64,000 nucleotides of DNA, taken from assembly GCA_938041955.1 (NCBI GenBank), contig CALISD010000060.1, forward strand, positions 30,653 through 94,652, in the 5' to 3' direction. The DNA is from an uncultured Granulosicoccaceae bacterium. Lineage in GTDB: Bacteria; Pseudomonadota; Gammaproteobacteria; Granulosicoccales; Granulosicoccaceae. Made by a program: the position numbers and the translations under genes. Positions 37,153-46,713 of the stretch are shown in pieces; within the stretch, counting starts at the first letter, position 1; every line of letters begins with the position of its first letter. The notes under the pieces are model-generated. The model was given only the letters and a program-made list of their open reading frames with translations. It did not search any database and had not been told where the DNA came from.

Positions 37153-38373
37153 GTGTCTGAGAATCAGATAAAGTCTCCCGGTTTACCCAAGCTCTTTCTT
37201 AAGAAAAATGAGGAGCGCCGACTCAACGCCGGCCATCTATGGGTCTATAGCAATGAAGTCGATAACAAGAAAAGTCTCTTAAAGGACCTTGAGGTCGGCG
37301 CGACTGTCGAAATATATTCAGATCGCGGTAAGTTTTGCGGCAACGCCTACGTCAATCCGCATTCATTAATCTGTGCTCGCGTGTATAGCTTTAAGCAGGG
37401 GCAGGCGTTCGATAAAGAGCTGCTGGTTAAGCGAATTGGTGCGGCACTTAGCCTGCGTGAATCATTGTATTCGTTTCCCGCTTATCGCCTGGTGCACGGC
37501 GAGGGTGACTTGCTGCCTGGCCTCGTGGTTGATCGCTACAATGATGTACTGGTAGTGCAGATTAGTACTGCCGGAATGCAGGCTATTGAGTCCGAGGTCA
37601 TTGAGGCGTTAATGGAGTGTGTAAAGCCTGCTGCCATACATGTTCGCAGTACCAGTTCAGTGAGAATACTCGAAGGCCTTGAGCCCAGAGAGGAAACTGT
37701 ATTCGGCACTGTACCTGATGTGGTGCGTATAAAAGAAAACGGCCTGGAGTTTGATGTGCCGATAGAAGCCGGGCAGAAGACCGGGTGGTTTTTTGATCAT
37801 CGAGACAACCGCAAAACGCTACAGGACTTCTGTGAAGGCAAGCGAGTGCTTGATGCATTTAGTTATCTCGGGGCATGGGGAATCAATGCGTTGGCAGGTG
37901 GTGCCAGTGAGGTTCTTGCAATCGACAGTTCGCAAGCTGCCTGTGATGGTGCGCTGAAAAATGCTGAATTAAATGGTTATAAAGAAGATCGTTTTTCAGT
38001 GATGAAGGGAGATGTAGCTGATTGTCTGGCCAGGCTGCGTGATACGACATCGGACCGGTTTGATGTCATTGTGCTTGATCCTCCTGCGTTTATTCAGCGG
38101 GCTAAAGACAAACGCAAAGGCACCGAGATGTATCGCAAGATCAATTCTCTGGCAGCGCAACTATTGACTGACAATGGGCTGCTTGTGTCTGCGTCCTGTT
38201 CACACCATTTGACCGACGCTGAGTTACAACGTGTGGCCTTGCAGTCGGCTCGTGGCGTTGGTCGTGGATTGCAGATTCTTGTTCGAGGTCATCAGGGGCG
38301 CGATCACCCGGTGCATGCGGCAATTCCCGAAACGGAATACCTGAAGGCTATCTTTGCTCGTTTGATTCGATAA
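37153..38373 (+). CDS. rlmI: 23S rRNA (cytosine-C5)-methyltransferase, RlmI family
   Basis: 406 residues from a GTG start. An N-terminal PUA domain (FLKKNEERRLNAGHLWVYSNEV) and an RlmI central domain precede the SAM domain with VLDAFSYLGAWGINALAGG. The catalytic cluster is VIVLDPPAF and the nucleophilic cysteine SASCSHHL. The protein methylates C1962 of 23S rRNA in E. coli. It is divergent from the TonB receptor and transcribed alone. Confidence 0.9.
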   Translation: MSENQIKSPGLPKLFLKKNEERRLNAGHLWVYSNEVDNKKSLLKDLEVGATVEIYSDRGKFCGNAYVNPHSLICARVYSFKQGQAFDKELLVKRIGAALSLRESLYSFPAYRLVHGEGDLLPGLVVDRYNDVLVVQISTAGMQAIESEVIEALMECVKPAAIHVRSTSSVRILEGLEPREETVFGTVPDVVRIKENGLEFDVPIEAGQKTGWFFDHRDNRKTLQDFCEGKRVLDAFSYLGAWGINALAGGASEVLAIDSSQAACDGALKNAELNGYKEDRFSVMKGDVADCLARLRDTTSDRFDVIVLDPPAFIQRAKDKRKGTEMYRKINSLAAQLLTDNGLLVSASCSHHLTDAELQRVALQSARGVGRGLQILVRGHQGRDHPVHAAIPETEYLKAIFARLIR

Positions 38374-38434
38374 GGCTGGTTCTTTTAATAAAGCCTGTAA
38401 ATGATTGCATTTTATAAATGACGGAATGACAACC

Positions 38435-38452
38435 CCGGATTACTCAATCCGG
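38435..38452 (+). terminator. Possible terminator after rlmI
   Basis: A perfect 7-bp stem CCGGATT-ACTC-AATCCGG lies 62 bp after the rlmI stop, followed by TGCGTCTTTAA with only a weak T-run. It may end rlmI transcription. A TATAAT at 38477-38482 just beyond could be the -10 of the lgt promoter, but no good -35 was found. Confidence 0.35.
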
Positions 38453-38516
38453 TGCGTCTTTAAGGTGTGAGCAAGGTATAATCCCGCTAAGCCTTGCACT
38501 CTATTTTGGAATCCAG

Positions 38517-39320
38517 ATGCTTCAATATCCGAATATCGATCCAGTGGCTATTTCACTGGGGCCGATGTCCATTCACTGGTACGGCATCACGTACCTGGTG
38601 GGCTTTGCAGCAGCGTGGTTTTTGGCCGGTGTGCATACCAGGCGCTTGAATCTGCCGTTTAGTAAAGATGATCTCGCCGATCTGGTTTTTTATTGTGCGC
38701 TGGGTGTGATACTCGGTGGTCGGATCGGCAGTGTATTGTTCTACAATTTTTCTGCCTTCCTTTCAGATCCGTTGATGTTGTTACGAATCTGGCAAGGCGG
38801 TATGTCATTCCATGGCGGGTTCATTGGTGTCATTGTGGCGATGTGGGTTTTTGCACGCAATCGCGGTCGGGAATTTTTCCAGGTTGCAGACATGGTGGCA
38901 CCGGTCACAGCGATTGGTCTGGGCGCAGGTCGAATCGGTAATTTTATCAACGGTGAGTTGTGGGGTCGTGTCACCGACGTGCCATGGGGCATGGTGTTTC
39001 CGTTTGAACGAGCTGGTACTCTGCCCAGGCACCCGTCGCAGCTTTATCAGTTCCTGCTTGAAGGGGTGCTGCTGTTTCTGGTTATCTGGATCTATTCCCG
39101 TAAGCCACGACCCACCATGGCGGTGTCAGGAATGTTTCTGCTTTGCTATGGCTTGTTTCGTTTCTTTGTTGAGTTTTTCAGAGAACCGGATAGTCATTTA
39201 GGTTTTGTCGCGTTTAACTGGATGACGCGCGGTCAGCAACTGTGTGTGCCTATGGTCTTATTGGGAGCGTTCTTAATCTGGCTTGCTTACCGTCGCCAGG
39301 CGAACGCTGCCAGCACATGA
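38517..39320 (+). CDS. lgt: Prolipoprotein diacylglyceryl transferase
   Basis: 267 residues, about seven membrane spans. Family signatures are [38 protein letters not shown] with the catalytic histidine, and [16 protein letters not shown] with the essential arginine. It transfers diacylglycerol to the lipobox cysteine of lipoproteins such as RlpA encoded later in the window. It overlaps thyA by 4 bp (ATGA), the common gammaproteobacterial lgt-thyA pair. Confidence 0.95.
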   Translation: MLQYPNIDPVAISLGPMSIHWYGITYLVGFAAAWFLAGVHTRRLNLPFSKDDLADLVFYCALGVILGGRIGSVLFYNFSAFLSDPLMLLRIWQGGMSFHGGFIGVIVAMWVFARNRGREFFQVADMVAPVTAIGLGAGRIGNFINGELWGRVTDVPWGMVFPFERAGTLPRHPSQLYQFLLEGVLLFLVIWIYSRKPRPTMAVSGMFLLCYGLFRFFVEFFREPDSHLGFVAFNWMTRGQQLCVPMVLLGAFLIWLAYRRQANAAST

Positions 39321-40222
39321 ATAAGCCAGTGCATCCAGAGCAACAGTACCTCGATCTGCTACAGCTGTTAGTTGATCGTGGTGACGAACGTGTTGATCGA
39401 ACGGGGGTCGGCACCCGTGCTGTGTTCGGGCATCAAATGCGTTTTGATCTTGCTGATGGATTTCCGGTTTTCACCACCAAACAGGTGTATTGGAAAACAG
39501 CATTCAAAGAAATGCTATGGATGCTAAGTGGCGGTGACAACATTCGTGAATTGCTGCAGCAGAATGTGAAAATCTGGACGGATTGGCCTTTAAAGAAATA
39601 TCGGCAAGAAAATAATTCTGACATCTCGCAAGCTGATTTCGAGCAGAAAATTCTGGCGGATGAAAGCTTTGCCAGGCAGTGGGGTGATCTTGGCCCGGTG
39701 TATGGTCGCCAGTGGCGGCGCTGGAAAGCCAGTGACGGCACTGAGATAGATCAGGTGCAACAAGTCATTAATGATTTAAAAAATAATCCCACCTCGAGAA
39801 GGATTATCTGGGACGGGTGGAATGTTGCAGAGCTAGAGCAAATGGCCTTGCCGCCGTGCCACAAGCACTACCAGTTTTATGTGAACCAGAGCACCAATAC
39901 TCTGAGCGGTGCCATGGTGCAACGCAGTGCTGACGCCTTTCTGGGGTTGGCCTGGAATATTGCAAATCTTGCCTTGGTGACCCATTTGCTTGCCCGCCAA
40001 TGTGGTTATGAGCCGGGGGAGATCGTTTGGTTTGGAATGGATGTACATTTGTATTTAAATCACATCGATCAAGCCAGAGAGCAATTGCAGAGATCCCCGA
40101 TGCCATTTGCACAGCTTGAAATAGATGCATCGGTGAGTTCATTATTCGATTATAGAATGGAGCATTTAAATTTAGTGAACTATCAGTCGCATGGTGCAAT
40201 TGCAGCGTCTGTTGCGGTTTAA
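39317..40222 (+). CDS. thyA: Thymidylate synthase
   Basis: 301 residues from ATG 39317, whose TGA overlap with lgt fixes the start. Motifs: [11 protein letters not shown], the catalytic cysteine in [12 protein letters not shown] (C181), [15 protein letters not shown] and [12 protein letters not shown]. The catalytic cysteine is at 146 in E. coli, so there is an insertion of about 35 residues in the small domain (around [18 protein letters not shown]), as in the longer thymidylate synthases of some bacteria. It makes dTMP from dUMP; folA, for the matching dihydrofolate recycling, is 1.3 kb downstream. Confidence 0.95.
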   Translation: MNKPVHPEQQYLDLLQLLVDRGDERVDRTGVGTRAVFGHQMRFDLADGFPVFTTKQVYWKTAFKEMLWMLSGGDNIRELLQQNVKIWTDWPLKKYRQENNSDISQADFEQKILADESFARQWGDLGPVYGRQWRRWKASDGTEIDQVQQVINDLKNNPTSRRIIWDGWNVAELEQMALPPCHKHYQFYVNQSTNTLSGAMVQRSADAFLGLAWNIANLALVTHLLARQCGYEPGEIVWFGMDVHLYLNHIDQAREQLQRSPMPFAQLEIDASVSSLFDYRMEHLNLVNYQSHGAIAASVAV

Positions 40223-40415
40223 CGTGTCACAGATAATTTAAATTTACGTAACGGCTTGTAAATTAATTGGCGGCTTTTAAGTGGCCATTTTCGATTATTT
40301 AGTTAAATGAAGCACCTACGTGATGATGGATCATCTGGCCTTCTGACTGGTTGCTTAAACATACTGATCGCTGCGCCGATAGCACGAAGGGTTTTCTACC
40401 AGAGTGGCCGTAGCC

Positions 40416-40514
40416 ATGTTGTCAGTGCTTCAAAGTAATGCCGGAAGTATTATCGTTGCCAGCTCCGTAATTGCGGGTATGTGTGCCGTGGTTATTGCCA
40501 GGCGAGGTAAGTAG
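40416..40514 (+). CDS. Possible 32-residue single-span membrane peptide
   Basis: In the 389 bp gap after thyA, an ATG at 40416 opens a 32-residue frame with one hydrophobic helix (SIIVASSVIAGMCAVVIA) and a basic RRGK end, the layout of small membrane proteins. The upstream AGAGTGG is a poor ribosome site, so expression is doubtful. The rest of the gap (40223-40415 and 40515-40611) shows nothing. Confidence 0.2.
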   Translation: MLSVLQSNAGSIIVASSVIAGMCAVVIARRGK

Positions 40515-40611
40515 GAAATTACCGCGTAGTTCGAATTTCTGATTATGAATTTATCCGCTGGGGCAGTGTGGTAATCTGAGCCCCAGTCAATTGCAACACC
40601 GGCTTACACTC

Positions 40612-41454
40612 ATGCTTGAAACCGTAAATTACTCTGACGCGGATGCCCCGGTTCGCTTTGTCGAGTCACTTCGAGAGACAGGTTTTGGCGTATTGCGGAA
40701 CCACCCGATTCCACAGGCCCAGGTGGATTCAATCTACCAGAACTGGCTTCAGTTCTTTGCGGATGAAACGAAGCATGACTATCGGTTCAGTCCGGAAAAA
40801 TTTGATGGTTTTTTCGCGGCTCAGGAAGCGGAGGCCGCTAAAGGCCGTCTGGTACGTGATATCAAAGAGTATTATCACTACTATCCGTGGGGCCGGTGTC
40901 CGGATAAATTAAAAAAAGAGTTGGCAGACTACTACCAGTTGGCGGGGGAGTTTGGCGGAACGTTATTGTCGTGGATAGAGTCTCACAGTCCGGATAACGT
41001 GAAAGCCAAATACAGTGAGCCTCTGCCTGCAATGATGGAAGGTAGTGAGCAATCGCTTTTGCGTGTACTTCACTACCCACCGTTAAGTGGCGAGGAAACC
41101 CCGGATGCGATACGAGCAAGTGCGCATGAAGATATCAACCTGATTACGATCCTGCCTGCGGCCAATGAACCGGGTCTGCAAGTCAAGGCGCGTGATGGAA
41201 GTTGGCTTGATGTGCCGTGTGATTTTGGCAATCTTATTGTCAACATTGGCGATATGTTGCAGGAAGCTTCAGGGGGCTACTTTCCGTCTACAACCCATCG
41301 CGTGGTTAACCCTGAAGGCCTCTCTCATAATAACTCGCGGGTATCGATTCCGTTATTTTTACATCCGCGCCCGGAAGTGGTGTTGTCCGATCGTCACACC
41401 GCCGGTAGTTATCTAAAAGAGCGCCTGGCAGAACTCAGGCAGGTGGAAGAGTAG
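40612..41454 (+). CDS. 2-oxoglutarate/Fe(II)-dependent oxygenase, isopenicillin N synthase family
   Basis: About 280 residues from ATG 40612; a TTG at 40591 would add seven. N-terminal FGVLRNHPIP, then the iron site H-x-D in SAHEDINLITIL and the third ligand in STTHRVVNPEG; the cosubstrate arginine is in SRVSIPLFLHPRPE. Homologues next to thyA/folA are not something I can vouch for; the physiological substrate is unknown. It is followed 35 bp later by folA on the same strand. Confidence 0.85.
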   Translation: MLETVNYSDADAPVRFVESLRETGFGVLRNHPIPQAQVDSIYQNWLQFFADETKHDYRFSPEKFDGFFAAQEAEAAKGRLVRDIKEYYHYYPWGRCPDKLKKELADYYQLAGEFGGTLLSWIESHSPDNVKAKYSEPLPAMMEGSEQSLLRVLHYPPLSGEETPDAIRASAHEDINLITILPAANEPGLQVKARDGSWLDVPCDFGNLIVNIGDMLQEASGGYFPSTTHRVVNPEGLSHNNSRVSIPLFLHPRPEVVLSDRHTAGSYLKERLAELRQVEE

Positions 41455-41489
41455 GCTCTGGCAGCCGGGTATATTGAGAGGGTATTAGT

Positions 41490-42011
41490 TTGCGCATCGC
41501 GATGGTCATGGCTATGGACAACAACCGCCTGATAGGAAAAGACGGCACGTTACCGTGGCACATATCAGCCGACCTGCAATACTTCAAGTGCATCACTATG
41601 GGTAAGCCAATGATAATGGGTCGCAAGACCTATGAGTCTATTGGCAGGCCCTTGCCTGGAAGGCATAGTATTGTAGTCACCAGAAATGAAGACTGGTCGG
41701 AAGATAACGTTCAAGTGGCGTCAACTCTTGATGATGCACTTATGTGTGCAAGGGAGCATCAGGCAGAGGAAATGATGATTATTGGTGGCGCGTCTATTTG
41801 TGAGAGCGCGATGCCTTACGTGGAAAGATTGTATCTGACCATTATTGATCATGAATTTGAAGGTGGAGATACCTGGCTGAAAAGTTATCAAGCCGCTGAT
41901 TGGGTAGAAGTTGCCAGTGAGCATAACGATGAAACCGGGCAGGGCGGCTATCGGTTTGTCTACTATGTGCTGGAGCGGGCACAACCGGGGTCAGAGGCTC
42001 ACAGTGAGTAG
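41490..42011 (+). CDS. folA: Dihydrofolate reductase
   Basis: 173 residues starting at TTG 41490, with GAGAGGG about 8 bp upstream. DHFR motifs: MVMAMDNNRLIGKDGTLPWH with active-site loop W-H, the substrate-binding acidic residue replaced or shifted in SADLQYFKCITMG, then MGRKTYESIGRPLPGR and MIIGGASICE for NADPH. It reduces dihydrofolate formed by ThyA. It is convergent with apaH (8 bp apart), the same neighbour as in E. coli. Confidence 0.93.
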   Translation: MRIAMVMAMDNNRLIGKDGTLPWHISADLQYFKCITMGKPMIMGRKTYESIGRPLPGRHSIVVTRNEDWSEDNVQVASTLDDALMCAREHQAEEMMIIGGASICESAMPYVERLYLTIIDHEFEGGDTWLKSYQAADWVEVASEHNDETGQGGYRFVYYVLERAQPGSEAHSE

Positions 42012-42019
42012 TCCGGAAT

Positions 42020-42826
42020 CTAGATTTCGCTGCTAACGGAAAACACTTTTTTATCTTCAAGTCTTAATGCCGTTAACTCGTTGCCCCACGCACAGCCCGT
42101 ATCAAGTGCATAGATGTTGTTGTGTTGTTGGTACCCAAGCGCTGCCCAATGGCCGAATAAAATGGTGTGATTTGCCACTGCTTGATTGTTTATCTCAAAC
42201 CATGGCACCAGGTGCGCAGGTTGGCTGCCCGGTGTGCCGTTACAGCTGTAGTCGGGAGTGGCCTGCTTGTCGCAATATCGCATTCGAGTTAAGCAGTTGA
42301 GTGCATAGAGTAATCGCTCGGTAAAATTCTCAGAGTCACTCCACGCCCCTTCGGTATTGCCGTATAAAGCCGCCAGCGCATTTTTGCTGCGGGCACTTTG
42401 AATTGCTGGCTCCAGTTCTTTTTTGAGCTTATATATGGTTTCCAGTGACCACATCGGGTGAATGCCGGCATGCACTAATATATATTCATTTTCGATATGT
42501 ATTATCGGCAGGTGCTGTAGCCAGCTAATGAGTTCTTTGGCGTCGTAAGCGTCGAGTACTTGAAAAAGCGTATTGTCTTTGTCTTTGCGCTGGCGTACTT
42601 CATAGTGCAGCGCCAAAAGATGAATGTCGTGATTGCCCAGAACGGTGATGCAGCTTTCGCCTAGTGACTTGACGAAGCGCAATGTGTCGAGTGACTGTGG
42701 TCCGCGATTGACTAGATCACCAGTGAACCACAGCCGATCGTCACTTTCGCTAAACTTAATTGTATCAAGCAGTCTACAGAGTGGATCGTAGCAGCCGTGT
42801 ACATCACCTATTACGTAAGTGGCCAT
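42020..42826 (-). CDS. apaH: Diadenosine tetraphosphatase (symmetrical)
   Basis: 268 residues of the calcineurin-like phosphoesterase family: YVIGDVHGCYDPL, WFTGDLVNRGPQSLDTL and VLGNHDIHLLAL near the N-terminus, and YILVHAGIHPMWS and ILFGHWAALG later. It splits Ap4A to two ADP and also removes NpnN caps from RNA. apaG ends 18 bp upstream, so the two are co-transcribed. Confidence 0.95.
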   Translation of the reverse strand: MATYVIGDVHGCYDPLCRLLDTIKFSESDDRLWFTGDLVNRGPQSLDTLRFVKSLGESCITVLGNHDIHLLALHYEVRQRKDKDNTLFQVLDAYDAKELISWLQHLPIIHIENEYILVHAGIHPMWSLETIYKLKKELEPAIQSARSKNALAALYGNTEGAWSDSENFTERLLYALNCLTRMRYCDKQATPDYSCNGTPGSQPAHLVPWFEINNQAVANHTILFGHWAALGYQQHNNIYALDTGCAWGNELTALRLEDKKVFSVSSEI

Positions 42827-42844
42827 AAACGTAGCTGGATAAAA

Positions 42845-43258
42845 TTAGTGAAGCGTGTGCGGTGTTGCCAGCAGGAAATCCGGAATGGCTGCATCAAATT
42901 CTTCGCCGCTGTCACTGAGCATTTGATAGCTGCCACTCATGGTGCCCATTGGCGTCTCGAGGATCGTGCCACTGGTATATTGATAGCCCTGACCAGGCTT
43001 TATTAATGGTTGATCACCGACAACACCTTCGCCTTTGACTTCCTGTGTTTTGCCGTTGCCATGTGTGATGATCCAGTGCCGCGTTAGTAGTCGCGCCGGG
43101 ATATCGCCTTCGTTGGTGATGGTCACCGTGTAGGCAAATACGAAACGTTCATCATCAGGATCGGAATCGGCTTCGAGATACCGGGTAGCGACTTCCACTT
43201 TGATGGTGTCAGCGTTTGCATGCTCGTCTTGATGTTCAGTGTCTTGTGAATTTGTCAC
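42845..43258 (-). CDS. apaG: ApaG protein
   Basis: About 137 residues from GTG 43258, chosen for the GGGA six bases upstream; a TTG start at 43291 is possible. The single fibronectin-like ApaG domain spans about 20-135 with FVFAYTVTITNEGDIPARLLTRHW, GVVGDQPLIKPGQGYQYTSG and MGTMSGSYQM. Its biochemical role is unsettled; it is linked to Ap4A control through its pairing with apaH. It normally follows rsmA directly, but here rsmA is 5.6 kb away. Confidence 0.92.
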   Translation of the reverse strand: MTNSQDTEHQDEHANADTIKVEVATRYLEADSDPDDERFVFAYTVTITNEGDIPARLLTRHWIITHGNGKTQEVKGEGVVGDQPLIKPGQGYQYTSGTILETPMGTMSGSYQMLSDSGEEFDAAIPDFLLATPHTLH

Positions 43259-43545
43259 GCGATTCCCAGTGGTAAAAAGTTGGCTCAACACGGAGATAAT
43301 ACCTTAGTCTCTACTCAGATTGAGTGGCTTTCTGCAAAGCCTGAAGTTGTGACTGCATTTAAGATGTACACGGAAAGAAATGTGCAGATTGCCTGCCGGT
43401 GATCGAGCCGCTCTGTTGCTGTTATGCGCCTCAACGAAGATGATGCTGGCTAGCGTGATTTGATATGGTTTCCGCCCGCACCCGCCCCGGGGGATTTTGC
43501 CGTCGTGGTCAGAGTCATATTTCTATCGACTGTCAGGAGATCGAA
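43259..43545. other. Non-coding gap upstream of apaG
   Basis: No supported gene. It must hold the promoter that apaG-apaH needs now that the operon is split from rsmA. A GC-rich tract near 43472-43498 has no clear structure. Confidence 0.3.
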
Positions 43546-43740
43546 TCACAGTTCAATTGTTAGTGGTTCGTCAGACATCGCAGGCACAGTGCAACACAGA
43601 AAGATCTTATCATTCTGGCTTTGCAGTTTTGGTGAGTGTAGGTAGTCTTGCCGGATGAAAGAAACACATCTCAACAAACGGATGGCCAGGCTACTGACTA
43701 AAAATGGCGCAGTGAAGAATAAGTGATTAATTGTCGGCAT
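43546..43740 (-). pseudogene. Possible remnant of a 2Fe-2S ferredoxin-reductase C-terminus
   Basis: A 64-codon minus-strand frame whose last 30 residues (RQDYLHSPKLQSQNDKIFLC, then CTVPAMSDEPLTIEL) resemble the C-terminal end of VanB-type oxidoreductases, which finish with a cysteine-containing strand and a DL/EL end. Only this tail is present; the flavin, NAD and other ferredoxin parts are absent, and the first half of the frame is unrelated. It is probably a decayed fragment inside the DNA that separates apaG from rsmA. The match is by eye only. Confidence 0.3.
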
Positions 43741-43832
43741 TCACCAAGCGGTGAGTCGGCGAATCAGTGAACAGGTCTATCAACCTGAGAGGGTTGCGGG
43801 TGTCCGTCTGATATCTAGCTGAGGAATGATGT

Positions 43833-43853
43833 AGCCCCGCCAATTGCGGGGCT
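43833..43853 (-). terminator. Strong hairpin downstream of the molybdenum hydroxylase operon
   Basis: A perfect 8-bp GC-rich stem AGCCCCGC-CAATT-GCGGGGCT lies 22 bp after the stop of the large-subunit gene on the minus strand. No T-run follows on either strand, so it may be a processing or weak termination signal rather than a full intrinsic terminator. Confidence 0.45.
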
Positions 43854-43874
43854 CATGATCAATTGCGATAAGTG

Positions 43875-46247
43875 CTACCCGACGTTCTCACCAAAAGGTA
43901 AGTCTCTCAATCGATTGCCGGTTGCAGCGAAAATTGCGTTCGCAAGTGCCGGGGCAAAAGGAGGTACACCGGGTTCACCGATACCGGTAGCGTGAACAGA
44001 GAACGGATGTTTAACGATATGAGTGTGTACCTTTTTCGGATACTCACTGATGCGCGCTACCGGGTAGTCATGAAAGTTCGAATTGGTGACTGCACCGTTT
44101 TCGTAGTTGATACCGGAGTACATGGCTAATGTCATCCCCATCACCGCAGCACCTTCCATCTGTGATGCTACACGTTCAGGATTAACGCAGAAACCACAGT
44201 CAACGGCGGTGTGAACCTCGGGAATACTGATGCTGCCGTCGCTTGCAGTTTTGACTTTGACCACCGATGCCACGTAGGTAACAAAGCTTCGATGTGCTGC
44301 TATTCCCAGGGCTTCTCCCTCGGGTAGCGTTTTTCCCCATCCGGCTTTCTCTGCGGCAAGTTCAATTACTCCACGCAAGCGTGATGTGTCGTTAGGGAAT
44401 TCTTCGTAGGGTTCGCCATAATTCCAAAGCTCTTTCATATCAGCCGCTACAGGATCGATTTTACGATCTGGGCCTATCAACTCAAGCAGCATTTCTTTCG
44501 GGTCCCGACCGAGTTCGTGTGCAAGTTCTGCGATAAATGACTGAACCCCCCATGCTCTCGGTATGTTCGATACTGCACGGAACCAGCCTATCCGGGTATG
44601 CGACTTTGCTTCGCCTGCTTCGATGGACATATTTTCAACACCGATTGGTGTATCAACCAGTCCCATACCCGCTTCAAGGCCGCTGGTGAATCCCGGGTCG
44701 GGCATAAAGGTAGAAAATATGGTCGGTGAAACAGATCGATGGCGCCAGCCAATGACTTTGTCATTGTCGTCGATAGCAGCCTCAAGTCGCTCCACAGATG
44801 TGGTGTGATAAAAGCCGTGTTTGATGTCGTCTTCACGCGTCCATTGCAGTTTGACTGGTGCACCGATTTCTTTTGACACAATAGCGGCTTCAATGACGTA
44901 GTCGCACTTTGACTTTCGACCAAAACCGCCACCTAATAAACTCACGTTAACGGTTACCTGTTCTGGCTTCAGTCCAAGCGCAGTTGCGACGTCTGTGCGT
45001 GCGCCATAGGGGCTTTGTACCGGGGCCCATATGTCCAGCTTACCATCCTTATAATCGGCAACTGCGACCAGTGGTTCCATTTGTGCGTGTTGCATGTGGG
45101 GTTGGTAGTATTCATGGGCAATGACTTTTTTTGCATTGGCGAAAGCACTATCAGGATCACCGACAGAGCGCATTACCTTGCCTGGTTTTTTCGCCGTTGC
45201 ACGCATTTGTTCAGTAAATGCTGCTGTGTTGTAAGCGTCATGCAAGCTTTCGCTCCATTCAATCTTCAGTGCTTCTCTGCCCTTGATAGCCGCCCATGTA
45301 TTGGTGGCAACGACGGCAATACCTCCGAGCGGTGCAAATTTAGCCGGCGGCATTGAGCCTGCTATTTCCACTACACTTTCAACGCCGGGTATTTTTAGCG
45401 TTTCACTGGAATCAAATGATTTTACTGATGCACCCACCACAGGGGGTCTGGCGACTACAGCGAACTTCATACCGTCTGTGGTGTAGTCAGCGCCATAGCG
45501 GGCTTTGCCGGTAGTGATGTCATGCAGGTCAACGATGGGTGTCTCGCCTTTCCCAAGGTATCGAAATTCATCATCGGTTTTAAAGGTAAGCATCTCAAAT
45601 GATGGAAGTTCCATTGCCATCGCGACTTTGGCAAGCTCGCCGTAGCCAAGCGATTCCCCGGTGGGGTTGCCATCGCTGCCCATCATATGAACCTTATGAT
45701 TAGAGGCTTTGACATTGCTTGCGTCAGTTCCCCACTCCACTGCGGCCGCCTGTTCAAGCATGTATCTCACAGAAGCGCCCATCTGACGCATTGGTTGAAT
45801 GTAGTGTCGCAGACTACGGGAACCGTCGGTGTCCTGGTTACCGTACTTTGGCTCGTCGCCTTCGGCCTGTACAATTTTCACCTGTGACCAATCGGCTTCC
45901 ATTTCATCTGCAAGGATCATCGGCACACTGGTTCGCGATCCGGTTCCCATTTCCGAGCGATGTGCCGTTAGAGTGACAGTACCATCCGCATCGATAGCAA
46001 CAAATACTTTTGGGTCTGTCACTGTTTTATGCGGCATACCCTCGGCGCCTGTGGGGTACGGATCAAATGCGAGTGCTGTTTTTGGCACAAGCTGCATGCC
46101 GATCGCGAGGCTCGCAGTGCTGCCGGTAATTTTCAGAAACTGACGTCTGTTGACCTTGCTTATCTCAAAGCGGGATTCAGCGTTGTTAGCGCGCCGATCA
46201 ATGCCAGCTATCTGATCTAATATTTCCTGTTCAATATGAGATTTCAT
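43875..46247 (-). CDS. iorB: Molybdopterin-binding large subunit, isoquinoline 1-oxidoreductase beta type
   Basis: About 790 residues from ATG 46247, fixed by GGAGGGG just upstream; a longer frame to 46355 would overlap the small-subunit gene. A twin-arginine leader (NRRQFLKITGSTASLAIG, near 34-51) indicates periplasmic export, usual for IorB-like enzymes and unlike cytosolic xanthine dehydrogenase. Molybdopterin-domain pieces include SLLGGGFGRKSKCDYVIEAA, AVDCGFCVNPERVASQMEGAAVMG and the C-terminal GIGEPGVPPFAPALANAIFAATG with the catalytic glutamate. It hydroxylates N-heterocycles or oxidises aldehydes; substrate unknown. The 2Fe-2S partner is encoded one base upstream. No XdhC-like maturation gene is nearby. 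Confidence 0.88.
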   Translation of the reverse strand: MKSHIEQEILDQIAGIDRRANNAESRFEISKVNRRQFLKITGSTASLAIGMQLVPKTALAFDPYPTGAEGMPHKTVTDPKVFVAIDADGTVTLTAHRSEMGTGSRTSVPMILADEMEADWSQVKIVQAEGDEPKYGNQDTDGSRSLRHYIQPMRQMGASVRYMLEQAAAVEWGTDASNVKASNHKVHMMGSDGNPTGESLGYGELAKVAMAMELPSFEMLTFKTDDEFRYLGKGETPIVDLHDITTGKARYGADYTTDGMKFAVVARPPVVGASVKSFDSSETLKIPGVESVVEIAGSMPPAKFAPLGGIAVVATNTWAAIKGREALKIEWSESLHDAYNTAAFTEQMRATAKKPGKVMRSVGDPDSAFANAKKVIAHEYYQPHMQHAQMEPLVAVADYKDGKLDIWAPVQSPYGARTDVATALGLKPEQVTVNVSLLGGGFGRKSKCDYVIEAAIVSKEIGAPVKLQWTREDDIKHGFYHTTSVERLEAAIDDNDKVIGWRHRSVSPTIFSTFMPDPGFTSGLEAGMGLVDTPIGVENMSIEAGEAKSHTRIGWFRAVSNIPRAWGVQSFIAELAHELGRDPKEMLLELIGPDRKIDPVAADMKELWNYGEPYEEFPNDTSRLRGVIELAAEKAGWGKTLPEGEALGIAAHRSFVTYVASVVKVKTASDGSISIPEVHTAVDCGFCVNPERVASQMEGAAVMGMTLAMYSGINYENGAVTNSNFHDYPVARISEYPKKVHTHIVKHPFSVHATGIGEPGVPPFAPALANAIFAATGNRLRDLPFGENVG

Positions 46248-46248
46248 G

Positions 46249-46713
46249 TTACCCCTCCGTGGTGTCGGTGGCAGCCATGGCAACCGCCTCATGGATGCGT
46301 TGATAGCAACCACAGCGGCAGATGTTGCCAGCCATAGATTGATCAATTTGATCATCAGTAGGCTTTGGTGTTGAAGATAAGAATGCCGCTGCGCTCATGA
46401 TCTGGCCAGATTGACAGTAACCACACTGTGGGACGTTCATAGCGCGCCAGGCTTTTTGAACCGGATGATTGCCTTCGCTATCAAGGCCTTCGATGGTGGT
46501 GATCTCTTTGCCGGCGACTGCATCGACGCTTAAAAGACAGCCGCGTGTTGCATTGCCATCTACGTGTACAGTGCAAGCGCCACATTGGCCTGTACCGCAG
46601 CCGAACTTTGTACCGTGCAAATTCAGAACGTCTCTCACATACCAGAGCACCGGCATGGTTGGGTCGCCATCAAAAATCTGCTCTTCGCCGTTTACTTTAA
46701 ATGAAATAGCCAT
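46249..46713 (-). CDS. iorA: 2Fe-2S small subunit, isoquinoline 1-oxidoreductase alpha type
   Basis: About 154 residues with two 2Fe-2S sites: a plant-ferredoxin-like set GTKFGCGTGQCGACTVHVDG plus a following RGCLL, and a C-terminal set CGYCQSGQIMS and GNICRCGCYQRI. This is the standard electron-transfer subunit of molybdenum hydroxylases. ATG 46713 is preferred over 46719, which lies too close to the GGAG. Its TAA is one base from the large-subunit ATG, so the two are coupled. Confidence 0.92.
   Translation of the reverse strand: MAISFKVNGEEQIFDGDPTMPVLWYVRDVLNLHGTKFGCGTGQCGACTVHVDGNATRGCLLSVDAVAGKEITTIEGLDSEGNHPVQKAWRAMNVPQCGYCQSGQIMSAAAFLSSTPKPTDDQIDQSMAGNICRCGCYQRIHEAVAMAATDTTEG

Noticed and set aside
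45015..45356. 113-codon plus-strand frame inside the molybdenum hydroxylase gene
   Set aside because: Shadow of the large-subunit gene, cysteine- and histidine-rich without known motifs.
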